From the NCBI GenBank assembly GCA_030680295.1, contig JAUXVU010000023.1, positions 434,001 through 498,000 of the forward strand: a stretch of 64,000 bases of DNA, read 5' to 3'. Source of the stretch: Moraxellaceae bacterium. GTDB lineage: Bacteria > Pseudomonadota > Gammaproteobacteria > Pseudomonadales > Moraxellaceae. Positions 52,408-63,852 of the stretch are shown in pieces (the stretch's first letter is position 1; each line of letters starts with the position of its first letter). Made by a program: the position numbers and the translations under genes. Under the pieces are notes generated by a model. That model did not search any database and was not told the DNA's origin. It saw only the letters and a list, made by a program, of their open reading frames with translations.

Positions 52408-53368
52408 TCTGCATCAAGCGTTATCACTTCTCCAGCAACAAACTCACGCTAAACAACAACATTTTTGGCAGCCGGTCATATTAGCCATCGAGCAAGGTCG
52501 CCCCCTCTCCATGGCACTACAAAATATTAATGCGTTTCCCGCCAGCGACTTAAATCTACTTGAAGCCGCAGAACGTACTGGCAAGCTTGCGCAAGAAACG
52601 CAAAGTCTGGCGCACGCCATGGCCAAGCGCTTAAGCCTGCATCAACAAACACGACGAGCCATGCGTTATCCGCTCATCATCTTGTCAGCCGCCATCCTGA
52701 TTAGCCTGTACTTGCTGATGCGAGTTGTACCTAGCTTTGTTGATCTGTATGCCAGCTTTAACGCCGAGCTGCCGTGGTTAACACAGGCGCTAATGCGATT
52801 TAGTCAGTGGTTATCACACTACTTTTATTGGTTGCTCGCAGTAACAGCGGGCATTGTGCTGATCACTAAACTTATCTGGCAACGCTTCGCGCCTTACCGA
52901 TGTTTGATACATCAACTGATGTGGCATATGCCGGGTCTAAAAACATTAAGTCGTGCTTATTGGCTGCAACGATGGCATCGCTCGTTGGCAGACTGTTTGC
53001 AGGCAGGGCTACCTTATTTAGAGTGTTTATTAACAGCAGGAAAAGTCGTCCATGAGTCGCCATTAGCCCCAGTGCAATCAGCCCTAGTTGCGGGCGTCAG
53101 TGCGGGCCAGCCACTGTCAGAACCGATGGCGACGATAAAACAATATCCACTATTTAGTGTGCAGCTCATTGCCGTAGGCGAAGCCTCGGGAAACCTAGCC
53201 AAACTGATCAGCATTCTTGCCGAGCAATATGAACTCGAACTAAGCCTTGGCCTTGCGCAAACACTAAAACTCATCGAGCCACTATTGATGGCATTGATTG
53301 GTGCGTTAGTAGGTATTATTGTGCTGGCACTGTACTTACCGCTTTTTCAGCTAGGGCAAATTTTTTGA
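52307..53368 (+). CDS. pilC: PilC-type inner-membrane platform protein
   Basis: A 353-residue GspF/PilC protein with two T2SSF domains (about 20-140 and 220-340) and three spans, including YPLIILSAAILISLYLLM and LIGALVGIIVLALYLPLF. GAGGG lies 8 bases before the ATG at 52307, which overlaps the ATPase gene by 101 bp. The N-terminus is shorter than in P. aeruginosa PilC. Confidence 0.88.
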   Translation: MRMNWRGYWDTTPNTQQRCEWLKRLSLLLQAGIDLHQALSLLQQQTHAKQQHFWQPVILAIEQGRPLSMALQNINAFPASDLNLLEAAERTGKLAQETQSLAHAMAKRLSLHQQTRRAMRYPLIILSAAILISLYLLMRVVPSFVDLYASFNAELPWLTQALMRFSQWLSHYFYWLLAVTAGIVLITKLIWQRFAPYRCLIHQLMWHMPGLKTLSRAYWLQRWHRSLADCLQAGLPYLECLLTAGKVVHESPLAPVQSALVAGVSAGQPLSEPMATIKQYPLFSVQLIAVGEASGNLAKLISILAEQYELELSLGLAQTLKLIEPLLMALIGALVGIIVLALYLPLFQLGQIF

Positions 53369-54195
53369 TAAGTCTTGATATCGTATTAATGGTCGGTTTA
53401 TTGGGGCTAATTCTTGGCAGCTTCTGCAATGTTGTCATCGCTCGCCTACCCAAAATGATTGAGCAAGAGTGGGAATATGAACATGCCGTTTTTGCCCATG
53501 AGCAAGATCCAGAACAATGGCCAGTCCCGGCTGAACCCAACTTATCACTGAGCTCACCCCGCTCTCATTGCCCACACTGCAAAACCACTCTGCGCTGGTA
53601 TGAACTTATTCCTGTCCTAAGCTGGGCATGGCAACGCGGTGCCTGCCGCCACTGCGGCAAATCGATTGCTTGGACCTACCCACTGGTGGAGTTAAGCAGT
53701 GCAGCACTTGCTGTGGCTGCTGTGATTTATTTTGGCTTGAGCCTGCAGGCTTTAGCGGCCTATGTGTTTCTGATGTTTTTATTAGCAGGCACCATCATCG
53801 ATGCACAAACCCAATGGCTGCCAGATAAAATCACCTTGCCACTGTTATGGCTTGGCCTATTGTTCACCAGCCTTGGACTCAATCCATTGGCGGTCAGCCT
53901 GTCTTCCGCTGTCTGGGGCTGCATGTTGGGCTGGGGGCTTTTGTGGTCATTGGCCACTGGCTTTAAGGTCATAACCGGCAAGCACGGCATGGGCGGTGGC
54001 GATATCAAACTTCTGGCCGCATTGGGTGCTTGGTTAGGGCCGCTGGCCTTACCTTCTGTACTGCTAGCAGCTTCACTATTAGGACTGACGCAGGCGTTAT
54101 GGTTACGTTGGCGCCATGGCCAGCAAGGCGCCTTCGCTTTTGGCCCGGCCTTGGCGATTGCTGGTGCGATGATATTTTTATGGGGGCTGCAATAA
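53365..54195 (+). CDS. pilD: Prepilin leader peptidase/N-methyltransferase PilD
   Basis: A 276-residue membrane protease. The N-terminal cytosolic domain has the zinc tetracysteine CPHC ... CRHC; the catalytic aspartates are in GTIIDAQTQWLPD and GMGGGDIKLL. It cleaves and methylates prepilins such as the PilA at 50798. A TTG start overlaps the pilC stop (TTGA). Confidence 0.95.
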   Translation: MISLDIVLMVGLLGLILGSFCNVVIARLPKMIEQEWEYEHAVFAHEQDPEQWPVPAEPNLSLSSPRSHCPHCKTTLRWYELIPVLSWAWQRGACRHCGKSIAWTYPLVELSSAALAVAAVIYFGLSLQALAAYVFLMFLLAGTIIDAQTQWLPDKITLPLLWLGLLFTSLGLNPLAVSLSSAVWGCMLGWGLLWSLATGFKVITGKHGMGGGDIKLLAALGAWLGPLALPSVLLAASLLGLTQALWLRWRHGQQGAFAFGPALAIAGAMIFLWGLQ

Positions 54196-54200
54196 GCGTT

Positions 54201-54803
54201 ATGGCAAATTGGATTTTAGGCCTCACCGGCGGCATTGGCTCAGGTAAAACAGCAGCGACTGACTACTTTCAAACTTTAGGCATTGTCGTAGTTGATGCTG
54301 ACGTTGTTGCGCGTGAAGTTGTGGCACCGGGCCAGCCTGCACTGGCCGACATTGCACAACGTTTTGGCCATGACGTCATTGCCCCAGATGGCACACTAAA
54401 CCGACCGAAGTTGCGTGAAATTGTGTTTGCCGACGCCAGCCAACGACAAGCTCTAGAGGCCATTACCCATCCAGCCATTCATGCCGAGCTTATTCGCCAA
54501 CTACAGGTCGCTTCGTCTGCCTATGCCATTTTGGCCACACCATTGTTATGGGAAACCGGTCAGGCCAAATTAGTCGACCACAGCTTAGTTATTGATGTAC
54601 CGGAAGCCTTACAATTGCAACGTGCCAGCCAACGTGATGGCAACACTGAAGCACAGATTAAGGCGATCATGGCGGCACAACTGAGCCGTGACCAACGCCT
54701 AGCCAAGGCAGATGACGTCATCACCAACACCGGCAGCTTGCCTGATCTTTATGCGGCCATAGACCGCCTTCACCCCGTTTATTTGCAACGAGCCAACGCA
54801 TGA
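54201..54803 (+). CDS. coaE: Dephospho-CoA kinase
   Basis: A 200-residue kinase for the last step of CoA synthesis, with P-loop [11 protein letters not shown] and VDADVVARE. The ATG at 54201 is 5 bp after pilD; the frame upstream lies within pilD and is not used. The pilD-coaE-yacG order is conserved in Pseudomonas. Confidence 0.96.
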   Translation: MANWILGLTGGIGSGKTAATDYFQTLGIVVVDADVVAREVVAPGQPALADIAQRFGHDVIAPDGTLNRPKLREIVFADASQRQALEAITHPAIHAELIRQLQVASSAYAILATPLLWETGQAKLVDHSLVIDVPEALQLQRASQRDGNTEAQIKAIMAAQLSRDQRLAKADDVITNTGSLPDLYAAIDRLHPVYLQRANA

Positions 54804-55006
54804 CCAATACCCGCCTACGTGTTAATTGCCCACACTGTGCCAAGCCTGTTTTTTGGGATGATCAACATACGTTTAAGCCGTTTTGCAGCGAACGCTGCAA
54901 GCTCATTGATTTGGGTGCATGGGCAGATGAGCAGTACGCGATTCCAGCACAAACACCGCCAGATGACCTGCTAGACGAAGACTTTGCTGAACTTAAAAAC
55001 CGCTAA
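54800..55006 (+). CDS. yacG: DNA gyrase inhibitor/zinc protein YacG
   Basis: A 68-residue protein with zinc ligands CPHC and CSERC and the conserved segment [15 protein letters not shown]. The ATGA overlap with coaE couples translation. Confidence 0.95.
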   Translation: MTNTRLRVNCPHCAKPVFWDDQHTFKPFCSERCKLIDLGAWADEQYAIPAQTPPDDLLDEDFAELKNR

Positions 55007-55970
55007 TGCCCGCCACACCTTGGCCACCCTGCGCCCAGGCTTGCGTTAATAAGTCTGGCGTCATACCACCCAATGCATAAACCGGAATATTCACCGCTTC
55101 AACTAGTTCAGCCCACTGTGACCAGCCCAAGCCATTTTGCTTCGGATGAGATGCTGTAGCCAACACAGATGACAATAAAGCGCAGTCTGCGCCTATCTGT
55201 TGCGCCATGGACAGCTCTTCTGCCGAGTGACAGGCCACCAGCAAAACCTTGTCATCCGCCACAGGACGGCGCTCACAGCCCGTTAGCTGAGCAAATGGCA
55301 GATGCACGCCAGCGGCCTCTGGCAAGCGCTCTAAACGGCCTACCGAGCCATGCACATAAAAAGCAACACCAGCGGCTTGGCAAAGCGCCAAACCTTGTGC
55401 TGCCCAGCGCAAATAGGTGTCATCTTCTAAGTTGGGCTGACGCAGAATAATCGCTTGTTTTTGACCACTGACAGGCTGACGCAAACGCTGGCTCAGCCAA
55501 TCTTGCCAGGCCGCCTCATTTGCAAACGTCGGCGTTATGCGCAGCATGGTTGGTAATAATGCTGCTGCCAGTATCGGCCGATTAGCATCAGGAAAATGCA
55601 GCGTTGGTAGCTCGGAGGCACTGACCCATAACAAAGGCTGACCCTCCAAGCCGACCAAGCCTTCGGACTCGGACTGATCTAAACGTGGGCCGGGAATAAA
55701 CGCGGTAACCAACCAAGCAGACAGCACAATACGGCGATCACCGTAGTCATGGCAGACACGAAGTAGTGGGCGTTGTTGTGTCGGTGTTAGGCCAATTTCT
55801 TCCGCCAGCTCACGGGTCAGCGCCTGCGCTTCAGTTTCACCCGGGTCTACTTTGCCACCGGGAAACTCCCAACAGCCACCTTGGTGTTTGTGTGCAGCAC
55901 GCTGTGCCACCAAGTAACGACCGCGATCATCAACGATGACGGCGGCCACAACATGAATCAGCGGTGCCAT
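54993..55970 (-). CDS. mutT: Nudix hydrolase fused to thiamine-phosphate-synthase-like domain
   Basis: A 325-residue fusion. The N-terminal half has a Nudix box [18 protein letters not shown] followed by AEEIGL, as in MutT, which removes 8-oxo-dGTP. The C-terminal half (about 140-325) resembles ThiE/TenI ([33 protein letters not shown]). The fusion is common in Pseudomonas. It overlaps yacG by 14 bp at its end and argJ by 1 bp at its start (TAATG). Confidence 0.9.
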   Translation of the reverse strand: MAPLIHVVAAVIVDDRGRYLVAQRAAHKHQGGCWEFPGGKVDPGETEAQALTRELAEEIGLTPTQQRPLLRVCHDYGDRRIVLSAWLVTAFIPGPRLDQSESEGLVGLEGQPLLWVSASELPTLHFPDANRPILAAALLPTMLRITPTFANEAAWQDWLSQRLRQPVSGQKQAIILRQPNLEDDTYLRWAAQGLALCQAAGVAFYVHGSVGRLERLPEAAGVHLPFAQLTGCERRPVADDKVLLVACHSAEELSMAQQIGADCALLSSVLATASHPKQNGLGWSQWAELVEAVNIPVYALGGMTPDLLTQAWAQGGQGVAGISGF

Positions 55971-57190
55971 TAGGAACGATAGTCAGCGTTTATCTTGACG
56001 TAGTCATAGGACAAGTCACAGGTCCACACGGTGTCATTGAACTCGCCACGCCCCAGCGCAATACGAATGGTGATTTCTGGCTTTTGCATGACGGCAGCAC
56101 CGAGTGCTTCGGTATAACTTTCCGCCGCTCCACCATTTTCACAAAGCAAGACATCATCTAACCAAACAAAAATTTGGCTCACATCCAGATCAGGCACACC
56201 CGAGCGACCAATAGCCGCCAAGATACGACCCCAGTTAGGGTCAGATGCAAAAAATGCAGTTTTGATCAAAGGCGAATGAGCGACAGCATAGGCCACATCA
56301 CAACACTCTTGGGTTGATGCACCACCTTCAACTTGCACTGTCATGAATTTGGTAGCGCCTTCACCATCACGCACAATCAATTGCGCCAAACGCTGAAATA
56401 CACGCGCCAGCACGACTCGTAAGGCCTCATATAACGCTGTCTTTTCACTAGTTACAATGGCATTGCCAGCGCGCCCTGTCGCGACTAACACACAGGCGTC
56501 ATTGGTGGATGTATCACCATCAATGGTAATGCGATTGAATGACGACTCCACGACGTCACGCAGCAGTGCTTGCAACAAAGCAGCATCAACGGCGACATCC
56601 GTAGCGACATAGGCCAGCATGGTGGCCATATTAGGGCGAATCATGCCTGCACCCTTAGAGATGCCAGTAACCGTATACCGAATACCATCAAGCTCAAACT
56701 GCTCGCTAGCGCCTTTAGGCAGCGTGTCAGTGGTCATAATGCCACTGGCCGCAGCTTCCCAGTTTTCTGCAGACAAGTCGTTTAGTGCATTCGGCAAGCC
56801 TGATATTAAACGGTCAACCGGTAGCTGTTCACCGATAACGCCCGTTGAAAACGGCAGCACGGCAGAAGCAGGTACGGCGGTCATAGAGGACAATTGCTGG
56901 CAGCTACGAATAGCAGCATCCATTCCTTTAGCGCCAGTACCAGCGTTTGCATTGCCGGTATTAATCAGCAGATAACGTGCGGGCGACTGCTGCAAATGTG
57001 TTTTGGCCAATTGTACGGGGGCTGCGCAGAACGCATTAGTGGTAAATACCGCTGCCGTGTTGGCGCCTTCACACAGCTCAAATACCACAAGGTCACGACG
57101 GTTTCGGTAACGAATACCTGCTTCAGCAATACCAATCCGAATCCCATCAACTGGGTGCATCACTGGCAAAGACAAATCACCTACCGCCAT
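55970..57190 (-). CDS. argJ: Glutamate N-acetyltransferase/ornithine acetyltransferase ArgJ
   Basis: A 406-residue enzyme that recycles the acetyl group from N-acetylornithine to glutamate in arginine synthesis. The self-cleavage site with its nucleophilic Thr is in [20 protein letters not shown], followed by [19 protein letters not shown] lies 6 bases before the ATG at 57190. Placed between secA and mutT as in Pseudomonas. Confidence 0.96.
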   Translation of the reverse strand: MAVGDLSLPVMHPVDGIRIGIAEAGIRYRNRRDLVVFELCEGANTAAVFTTNAFCAAPVQLAKTHLQQSPARYLLINTGNANAGTGAKGMDAAIRSCQQLSSMTAVPASAVLPFSTGVIGEQLPVDRLISGLPNALNDLSAENWEAAASGIMTTDTLPKGASEQFELDGIRYTVTGISKGAGMIRPNMATMLAYVATDVAVDAALLQALLRDVVESSFNRITIDGDTSTNDACVLVATGRAGNAIVTSEKTALYEALRVVLARVFQRLAQLIVRDGEGATKFMTVQVEGGASTQECCDVAYAVAHSPLIKTAFFASDPNWGRILAAIGRSGVPDLDVSQIFVWLDDVLLCENGGAAESYTEALGAAVMQKPEITIRIALGRGEFNDTVWTCDLSYDYVKINADYRS

Positions 57191-57200
57191 CACTCACTCC

Positions 57201-59945
57201 TTAGCTCAGTTGACCATGGCAATGCTTGTATTTTTTGCCGCTACCACAAGGGCAAGGCTCGTTACGACCAACTTTTGGTACATCGCGCACAAATGGCTGC
57301 GAGGTATCTGCTGGTGGCAATTCAGGTGCGGTCAGCTCGACCTCTGCACCATCCACTTCACCGGCAGTGGCAGCATCTGGATGCTCAAACTGCATAGTCA
57401 TGGCCTGTGCCTCGGCTTCACGCTGAGCCTGCATTGCCGCAACCTCTTCAGCAGTTGGTACATGTAAGCGCGACAACGTTTCAACCAGCTCTAGTTTTAC
57501 TGCTGACAATAACTGTTCAAATAGCTGGAAGGCTTCACGCTTGTATTCTTGCTCCGGATTCTTCTGAGCATAACCACGCAAGTGAATACCTTTACGCAGG
57601 TAGTCCATCGCTGACAGATGCTCTTTCCAATGGCGATCAATGACCTGCAGCATCAGTTGTTTTTCCAACTGATCAGCTACGCCAAGCTCCATACGTTCGC
57701 GCTTAGCTGTCCAAGCTTCACGCACTTGATCACGAATACGTGCACGCAAGCCTTCTTCGTTTAACGCCTTCTCAGTATCCAGCCATTGCTTGACCGGCAT
57801 GGTCAAACCAAAGTCTTCTTTCAATGCTTCTTCAAGGCCTTCTGGATCCCATTGCTCTTCCATGGTTTGCGGTGGAATGTAGGCATTGATGACACTATCA
57901 ACAACGTCATCATGGATGAGTGCGATGTTTTCGCGAATAGACTCAGCACGCATGATGTCATCACGCTGACGATAAATGACCTGACGTTGTTCGTTGGCGA
58001 CATCGTCATATTTCAGCAAGTTTTTGCGAATATCAAAGTTACGTGCCTCAACCTTACGCTGTGCACCTTCAATCGATTTCGACACCCATGGATGCTCAAT
58101 CGCTTCACCATCTTTCATACCCAGCGAACGCATCATCGCCTTCACACGATCACTGGCGAAAATTCGCATCAAGTCATCTTCAAGCGACAAGTAAAAACGC
58201 GTAACGCCCGGGTCACCCTGACGGCCAGCACGACCACGCAGCTGGTTATCAATACGGCGAGACTCATGACGCTCAGAACCAATAATATGCAAACCACCGG
58301 CAGCAATTACTTTGGCGTGATCGTCTTCCCACTCACGCTTTAAGCTTTCAATAACTTCAGGTGTTGCGGCATCGCCTAGTTTTTCTGCCGCTTCTTTCCA
58401 GCTACCGCCCAGCACAATGTCAGTACCACGACCGGCCATGTTAGTGGCAATCGTGATGGTGCCACTGCGGCCAGCCTGCGCAACAATTTCCGCTTCTTGC
58501 TCGTGGAACTTTGCGTTCAAGACGCGGTGCTCAATACCCGCCTGCTTTAGTAGCTCGGACAGCAATTCACTGGCTTCAATCGTGGCGGTACCGACCAATA
58601 CAGGCGCACCTTTTTCACGATAGGTTTTAATGTCATCCACAATTGCTTTGTACTTATCAACTGGTGACATAAACACTAAGTCATCTAAATCTTTACGAAC
58701 CATTGGACGGTGGGTAGGAATAACCACTACATCCAAGCCGTAAATCATCAAGAATTCAGGCGCTTCGGTGTCAGCAGTACCTGTCATACCCGCAAGCTTT
58801 CGGTACAGACGGAAAAGATTCTGGTAAGTCGTGCTGGCTAGCGTGTGGTTTTCAGCATTAATTTTCACGCCTTCTTTAGCTTCGACCGCTTGGTGCAAGC
58901 CTTCGGACCAACGACGACCAGCCATAGTACGGCCGGTGTGCTCATCAACAATGACAATATCTTGCCCTTTAACGATGTAATGCACATTGCGCTGGAACAA
59001 CACGTGCGCTTTTAAGCCGGCATGAACATGATGCAGCAAACTTAAATGCTGAGGTGCGTAGAGGCTATCGCCCTGCGCTAATAACTCCATAGCCACTAAC
59101 TGCTGTTCAACAAATTCGTGGCCGGCTTCAGTCAACTCTACTTGGCGATTTTTTTCATCGACCCAGTAATGACCACCGTCCGGAATACCTTCCTCTGCTT
59201 GCTTGGTCAGATTTGGAATCAAACCGTTCACCAGCTGATAAAGACGTGATGAGTCTTCACTCGCACCCGAAATAATCAGTGGTGTACGCGCTTCGTCAAT
59301 TAAGATCGAGTCGACTTCATCAATTAGTGCAAAGGCATGGCCACGCTGAAAACGGTCCTCTAAGCGAAACGCCATATTGTCACGTAGGTAATCAAAGCCG
59401 AACTCATTGTTCGTGCCATAGGTGATGTCGGCTAAATACGCGTCGCGCTTTTCTTGCGGTGGCTGCTGCGAACGAACAATGCCTACGCTCAGACCTAAAA
59501 ATTCAAATAGTGGTCGATTCCACTCAGCGTCACGTGCCGCCAAATAATCGTTGACTGTCACCACATGTACACCATCACCCGACAGCGCATTTAAGTACGC
59601 AGGCAAAGTAGCCGTCAGCGTTTTACCTTCACCAGTACGCATTTCAGCGATACGGCCTTCATGCAGGGTGATGCCACCAATCATCTGTACATCATAGTGC
59701 CGCATGCCCAATACACGTTTAGCGGCTGTACGGCAAACGGCAAATGCTTCAGGCAACAACTGATCTAAACTTTCACCCTGACCATATCGCGACTGAAAAT
59801 CGCTGGTTTTTAAACGCAGCTCTTCGTCGGTCAATGCATCCATTGCGCCTTCTAACGCATTGATTCGCTCAACCACCAAACGCATGCGCTTGAGTTCACG
59901 ATCGTTTTTAGTTCCGAAAATGCCACTGACTAAGCGTGAAAACAT
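57201..59945 (-). CDS. secA: Preprotein translocase ATPase SecA
   Basis: A 914-residue motor for Sec export: Walker [14 protein letters not shown]-like box [24 protein letters not shown] motif and the C-terminal zinc-binding SecB site [17 protein letters not shown]. The ATG at 59945 gives the standard start [11 protein letters not shown]. Argj lies 10 bp downstream. Confidence 0.98.
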   Translation of the reverse strand: MFSRLVSGIFGTKNDRELKRMRLVVERINALEGAMDALTDEELRLKTSDFQSRYGQGESLDQLLPEAFAVCRTAAKRVLGMRHYDVQMIGGITLHEGRIAEMRTGEGKTLTATLPAYLNALSGDGVHVVTVNDYLAARDAEWNRPLFEFLGLSVGIVRSQQPPQEKRDAYLADITYGTNNEFGFDYLRDNMAFRLEDRFQRGHAFALIDEVDSILIDEARTPLIISGASEDSSRLYQLVNGLIPNLTKQAEEGIPDGGHYWVDEKNRQVELTEAGHEFVEQQLVAMELLAQGDSLYAPQHLSLLHHVHAGLKAHVLFQRNVHYIVKGQDIVIVDEHTGRTMAGRRWSEGLHQAVEAKEGVKINAENHTLASTTYQNLFRLYRKLAGMTGTADTEAPEFLMIYGLDVVVIPTHRPMVRKDLDDLVFMSPVDKYKAIVDDIKTYREKGAPVLVGTATIEASELLSELLKQAGIEHRVLNAKFHEQEAEIVAQAGRSGTITIATNMAGRGTDIVLGGSWKEAAEKLGDAATPEVIESLKREWEDDHAKVIAAGGLHIIGSERHESRRIDNQLRGRAGRQGDPGVTRFYLSLEDDLMRIFASDRVKAMMRSLGMKDGEAIEHPWVSKSIEGAQRKVEARNFDIRKNLLKYDDVANEQRQVIYRQRDDIMRAESIRENIALIHDDVVDSVINAYIPPQTMEEQWDPEGLEEALKEDFGLTMPVKQWLDTEKALNEEGLRARIRDQVREAWTAKRERMELGVADQLEKQLMLQVIDRHWKEHLSAMDYLRKGIHLRGYAQKNPEQEYKREAFQLFEQLLSAVKLELVETLSRLHVPTAEEVAAMQAQREAEAQAMTMQFEHPDAATAGEVDGAEVELTAPELPPADTSQPFVRDVPKVGRNEPCPCGSGKKYKHCHGQLS

Positions 59946-60000
59946 GTCTACCACTCAATTGATTACAACAAGCGCAACATTCTACCTACTTTCTGCCAAC

Positions 60001-60024
60001 AAAAAAGCCGACGCAGGGTCGGCT
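60001..60024 (-). terminator. Rho-independent terminator of the M23 peptidase gene
   Basis: On the minus strand AGCCGAC (60024-60018), loop CCTGC, GTCGGCT (60012-60006), then a run of Ts to 60001. It lies 24 bp after the peptidase stop and upstream of secA, insulating the two. Confidence 0.88.
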
Positions 60025-60047
60025 TTTGATTCATTGCAAAAATTTAA

Positions 60048-60932
60048 TTAGCGCTTAGCAAATCTCATGATCTGCGAAGGGTTAATTTGGCGGCCATTTT
60101 TCAATACTTCATAATGCAAATGCACGCCAGTAGAGCGGCCAGTTGTGCCCATATAAGCAATTAATTGGTCTTTACTAACGACATCACCTTCTTTAACCAC
60201 TAAAGACTTAGCATGTGCATAACGCGTCACTAGGCCATCGCCATGATCAATTTCGACCATATTGCCGTAACCATTGTGCCAACCCGCTTTAATCACAACA
60301 CCATCCGCAACCGTGAATATATCGGTGCCATCAGGACCCGCAAAATCAATACCACCGTGGAATGATGTACGACGTGTAAAAGGGTCGGCACGATAACCAA
60401 ATCGAGAAGTAATATAGCCATCGCGTACCGGCATATTATCTAAATCGACCGAAGCCTGACGTTGATTTTGCAAAAAGCGATCTAAAGCCTTGAGCTTAAG
60501 CTCGCGATAGTTGAGCTCTTCGTTGAGCAAGCTCAGCTTGCGATCAAGTGCAATAGGATCCACATCGACACGAATCGCTTCTTCAGGACCACCCATTGGA
60601 GGCATCTTTGAAAAGTCAAACTCATCACCCTTTACTTTGGCTTTTTCAGCAACATGAGCGCCCAGTGCATCTAAGCGCATCATTTGCGCTTGAATATCTG
60701 CCAAGCGAGCCGACATGGCGGCTAGCTCATCATGCTTAGCTTGTTCTTCAGGGGACAATTGAGTTTGAGCAAATGAAGGCGTATTTATTGATGACGACAA
60801 CCAAAAGCCTACTGCGCCAACACTGGTTGAAAACAAAAAAACGCCGGCAACAACGCCAGCGAGAACCTTTGGTTTCACTTGCAGTGTCTTGGTTCGCCCA
60901 AGCTTCCGACTGTAATACATAATATTAAACAT
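60048..60932 (-). CDS. M23-family metallopeptidase-like protein
   Basis: A 294-residue protein with one N-terminal span (about residues 24-47), a coiled-coil region (PEEQAKHDELAAMSARLADIQ) and a C-terminal LytM/M23 domain with the zinc motif HGGIDFAGPDGTD and HLHYEVLKNG. It is probably an envelope murein endopeptidase or a regulator of one. The position between secA and a DciA-like gene and lpxC matches Pseudomonas. Confidence 0.88.
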   Translation of the reverse strand: MFNIMYYSRKLGRTKTLQVKPKVLAGVVAGVFLFSTSVGAVGFWLSSSINTPSFAQTQLSPEEQAKHDELAAMSARLADIQAQMMRLDALGAHVAEKAKVKGDEFDFSKMPPMGGPEEAIRVDVDPIALDRKLSLLNEELNYRELKLKALDRFLQNQRQASVDLDNMPVRDGYITSRFGYRADPFTRRTSFHGGIDFAGPDGTDIFTVADGVVIKAGWHNGYGNMVEIDHGDGLVTRYAHAKSLVVKEGDVVSKDQLIAYMGTTGRSTGVHLHYEVLKNGRQINPSQIMRFAKR

Positions 60933-60994
60933 TCACTTTCACCTCATGTAGCGAGTCGTCATACTCAACAACTACGCTCAAACTAGGTCCCATC

Positions 60995-61465
60995 ATGCGC
61001 TACCAAAAACCCGTGTCGCTTTCTATGATTTTGGGCTCAAGCCAGCTGAGCCCTTTATTACGCAATACACTGCGTCGCGAGCACATGGACGCGTGGCAGT
61101 CTGCAGTAGACTCCACACTGAGGGCATCCTGCCAATTAGCGTCTTTTCATGATGGTACATTAACGGTTTGCACCGACAATCAAACCACAGCAAGTCAGCT
61201 GCGTTATCTCAATAAAATTGTGTTGCAACAACTGCAGTCTCATAGTGTTTTTGCCAGCCTACGTAAACTTCGTGTAGTGATTAATACAGCAGTTCAACAT
61301 GCGCCGACAACAACTAAACCACCGATCAAACAACACGAACGGCTTAGTCAAAACACAATAAAACACCTAAAAAATACTGCAAAATCGTTGGCAGATCCGG
61401 AGCTTAGCGAATTATTGCTGCGTTTGGCAAGTCATGGTGGACAAACGGACATGAAAGGAAAGTGA
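60995..61465 (+). CDS. DciA-like DUF721 protein
   Basis: A 156-residue protein. Residues 20-105 fit the DUF721 KH-like domain (LLRNTLRREHMDAWQSAV, GTLTVCTDNQTTASQLRYL). DUF721 includes DciA, the helicase operator that helps load DnaB where DnaC/DnaI is absent. The C-terminal region is basic and likely disordered. It is divergent from the M23 gene and convergent with lpxC, a conserved arrangement. Confidence 0.8.
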   Translation: MRYQKPVSLSMILGSSQLSPLLRNTLRREHMDAWQSAVDSTLRASCQLASFHDGTLTVCTDNQTTASQLRYLNKIVLQQLQSHSVFASLRKLRVVINTAVQHAPTTTKPPIKQHERLSQNTIKHLKNTAKSLADPELSELLLRLASHGGQTDMKGK

Positions 61466-61492
61466 TTTGTGAAACAACATTTGTTCCACAAA
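61466..61492. other. Hairpin directly after the DciA-like gene
   Basis: Arms 61466-61477 and 61481-61492 pair over 12 bp with one mismatch around a CAT loop. It starts at the base after the stop codon and lacks a T tract on either strand; it may be an inefficient terminator or an RNA-stabilising element. Confidence 0.45.
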
Positions 61493-61543
61493 ATGGCGAA
61501 AAATCGTTTGAAGTCAGCAGTTTATTGATCAAAAAACCAACAA

Positions 61544-62455
61544 TTAGTGGGCTGAATCGGCTTTAACATAACTTATTGGCGTTTCGAGCTCATTGTCAAA
61601 AGTAACCATTTCCCATGCATCAGGATTGGCATACATGGCGCGTAATAATTGATTATTTAGCGCGTGACCAGACTTATAGCCTTCATAGGCGCCCAAAATA
61701 CTGTGGCCAAACAAGTAAAGGTCGCCAATAGCATCAAGCATCTTATGACGAACAAATTCGTCTTCATAACGCAGGCCATCTGTGTTCATGATTCCTTCAT
61801 CACCAACCACAATCGCGTTATCCATACTGCCACCTTTGGCCAAGTTATTAGCGCGCAGGTATTCGATGTCACGCAAGAAACCAAACGTGCGTGCACGACT
61901 GACTTCATTGACATAAGCGGTGGTGGAGAAATCAACGGTGGCCCAGCGGTGGTCATCATGAAAAGCAGGATGATCAAAGTCGATAGTGAATGATACTTTG
62001 AAGCCATTATAAGGTTCGAAAGCGGCGATCTTGTCACCGTCACGAACTTCAATGCGACGCAGGATGCGAGCAAAACGCTTAGGCGCGTCTTGCTCCACAA
62101 TACCAGCTGCTTGTATCAGAAATACAAACGGCCCAGCACTGCCATCCATAATCGGAATCTCGGGGGCGCTGACATCAATCACGGCATTGTCAATGCCAAG
62201 GCCCGCAAGTGCCGACATTAGATGCTCAACGGTTCCCACTTTGACTTCGCCATTGACCAGGCTTGAAGACATCATGGTTTCACGTACCAGCTCTGCTTGT
62301 GCAGGCACGTTAATCGGGGGATCCAAGTCTGTGCGACGGAACACAATACCTGTATCGGGTGGCGCGGGGCGCAGCGCGAGCAACACTTTCTCGCCACTGT
62401 GCAATCCAATGCCACTGGCCCGAATAACCTGTTTAACCGTACGTTGCTTGAGCAT
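61544..62455 (-). CDS. lpxC: UDP-3-O-acyl-N-acetylglucosamine deacetylase LpxC
   Basis: A 303-residue zinc amidase for the committed step of lipid A synthesis. It begins [23 protein letters not shown] and has the zinc ligands in [10 protein letters not shown] and [11 protein letters not shown] and the general acid His in GHALNN. It follows ftsZ by about 53 bp. Confidence 0.98.
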   Translation of the reverse strand: MLKQRTVKQVIRASGIGLHSGEKVLLALRPAPPDTGIVFRRTDLDPPINVPAQAELVRETMMSSSLVNGEVKVGTVEHLMSALAGLGIDNAVIDVSAPEIPIMDGSAGPFVFLIQAAGIVEQDAPKRFARILRRIEVRDGDKIAAFEPYNGFKVSFTIDFDHPAFHDDHRWATVDFSTTAYVNEVSRARTFGFLRDIEYLRANNLAKGGSMDNAIVVGDEGIMNTDGLRYEDEFVRHKMLDAIGDLYLFGHSILGAYEGYKSGHALNNQLLRAMYANPDAWEMVTFDNELETPISYVKADSAH

Positions 62456-62508
62456 TTGTTACAATTTATTTCAAAGATACGCCATCCTATCAGACAGCAT
62501 CTCTAAGC

Positions 62509-63735
62509 TCAATCCGCTTGGCGACGTAAAAATGCTGGAATATTCAGCAAGTTCATGTCTGCCCGGCGCGCATCCGATACCGGTTTTTTGTTACGCATAT
62601 ACGCTGGTGTATCAAAGTTGGCATAGGGGTCTTGAACCGTGTTAACCACAGACTGGCCATTCACTACCTGTTGCTCATGATTAACACTCGCTGCAACAGG
62701 TGCAGCGGCGGCCAAGGCAGACTGCACCAAGCTCATGCCTTGAGGGCGAGCCTGTGAACGTGCGGCTAACTTTGGTAAGCCAGTTGCGACAACAGTGACA
62801 CGAATTTCATCACCCAAAGTTTCGTCCAAAATTGTACCGATAACGACGGTGGCGCTTTCCGATGCGAACTCGGCAACAATGTCACCAACTGTGGAGAACT
62901 CATCAAGGCCTAAGCCTTCGTTAGCAGCAATTGACACCAGCACACCACGAGCACCTTTTAGCTGTACGTCATCCAACAGCGGGCTGTGAATAGCCATTTC
63001 AGTGGCAATACGTGCACGCTCTTCACCTTTCGCCGAACCAGTGCCCATCATTGCTAGGCCTTGCTCCGACATAACAGTGCGCACGTCAGCAAAGTCGACG
63101 TTGATTAAGCCCGGACGCAAGATCATGTCGGCAATGCCTTGTACTGCGCCCTGCAGCACATTATTGGCAGCGCGGAATGCTTCAACCAAAGACACTTTGC
63201 CCAACACTTGCAGCAGTTTGCCATTAGGAATAGTGATCAACGAGTCAACATGATGAGACAACGCCTCAACACCTTGATCAGCTACATCCAAACGCTTTTT
63301 GCCTTCAAATGGGAAAGGCTTGGTCACAACACCAACAGTCAAAATGCCCATTTCGCGCGCCACTTCAGCGATGACTGGCGCACCACCGGTACCCGTACCA
63401 CCACCCATACCGGCAGTAATGAATACCATGTCAGCACCGGCCAACACTTCTTTAACACGGTCACGATCTTCAACAGCCGCTTGACGACCAATCTCAGGGT
63501 TAGCACCAGCGCCTAAACCTCGAGTAATACCATCACCTAAGTGCAGCAATGTTTTTGATGTCATTTTGGTTAATGCTTGTTTGTCGGTGTTGGCGCAAAT
63601 AAAGTCGACACCCTCGACACTATTTCGCACCATATGCTCGACGGCGTTACCACCACCGCCACCGACACCAATTACTTTAATGACTGCAGTGCCTAACTCA
63701 CCAGCATTGTCAGCAAACTCAAAAATATTCGTCAT
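62509..63735 (-). CDS. ftsZ: Cell division protein FtsZ
   Basis: A 408-residue tubulin homologue forming the Z ring. The GTP-binding signature GMGGGTGTG, the N-terminal [13 protein letters not shown] and T7 loop region [14 protein letters not shown] are present, and the C-terminal ZipA/FtsA tail is [24 protein letters not shown] precedes the ATG at 63735; the longer frame to 63774 is not used. Confidence 0.98.
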   Translation of the reverse strand: MTNIFEFADNAGELGTAVIKVIGVGGGGGNAVEHMVRNSVEGVDFICANTDKQALTKMTSKTLLHLGDGITRGLGAGANPEIGRQAAVEDRDRVKEVLAGADMVFITAGMGGGTGTGGAPVIAEVAREMGILTVGVVTKPFPFEGKKRLDVADQGVEALSHHVDSLITIPNGKLLQVLGKVSLVEAFRAANNVLQGAVQGIADMILRPGLINVDFADVRTVMSEQGLAMMGTGSAKGEERARIATEMAIHSPLLDDVQLKGARGVLVSIAANEGLGLDEFSTVGDIVAEFASESATVVIGTILDETLGDEIRVTVVATGLPKLAARSQARPQGMSLVQSALAAAAPVAASVNHEQQVVNGQSVVNTVQDPYANFDTPAYMRNKKPVSDARRADMNLLNIPAFLRRQAD

Positions 63736-63852
63736 TTTATTTCTCCAACCCCAAAGGGTTCCGTCTTTATTCATATTTGCCGTGAAGGCTTCCTGCCCAA
63801 TACCGACATCATCCTGATGTCGCTTTTAGTCATTCGTACTTAAACGATCGAC

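Noticed and set aside
54030..54200. N-terminal extension of CoaE
   Set aside because: The upstream part lies inside pilD in another frame and the family start is clearly [11 protein letters not shown] at 54201.
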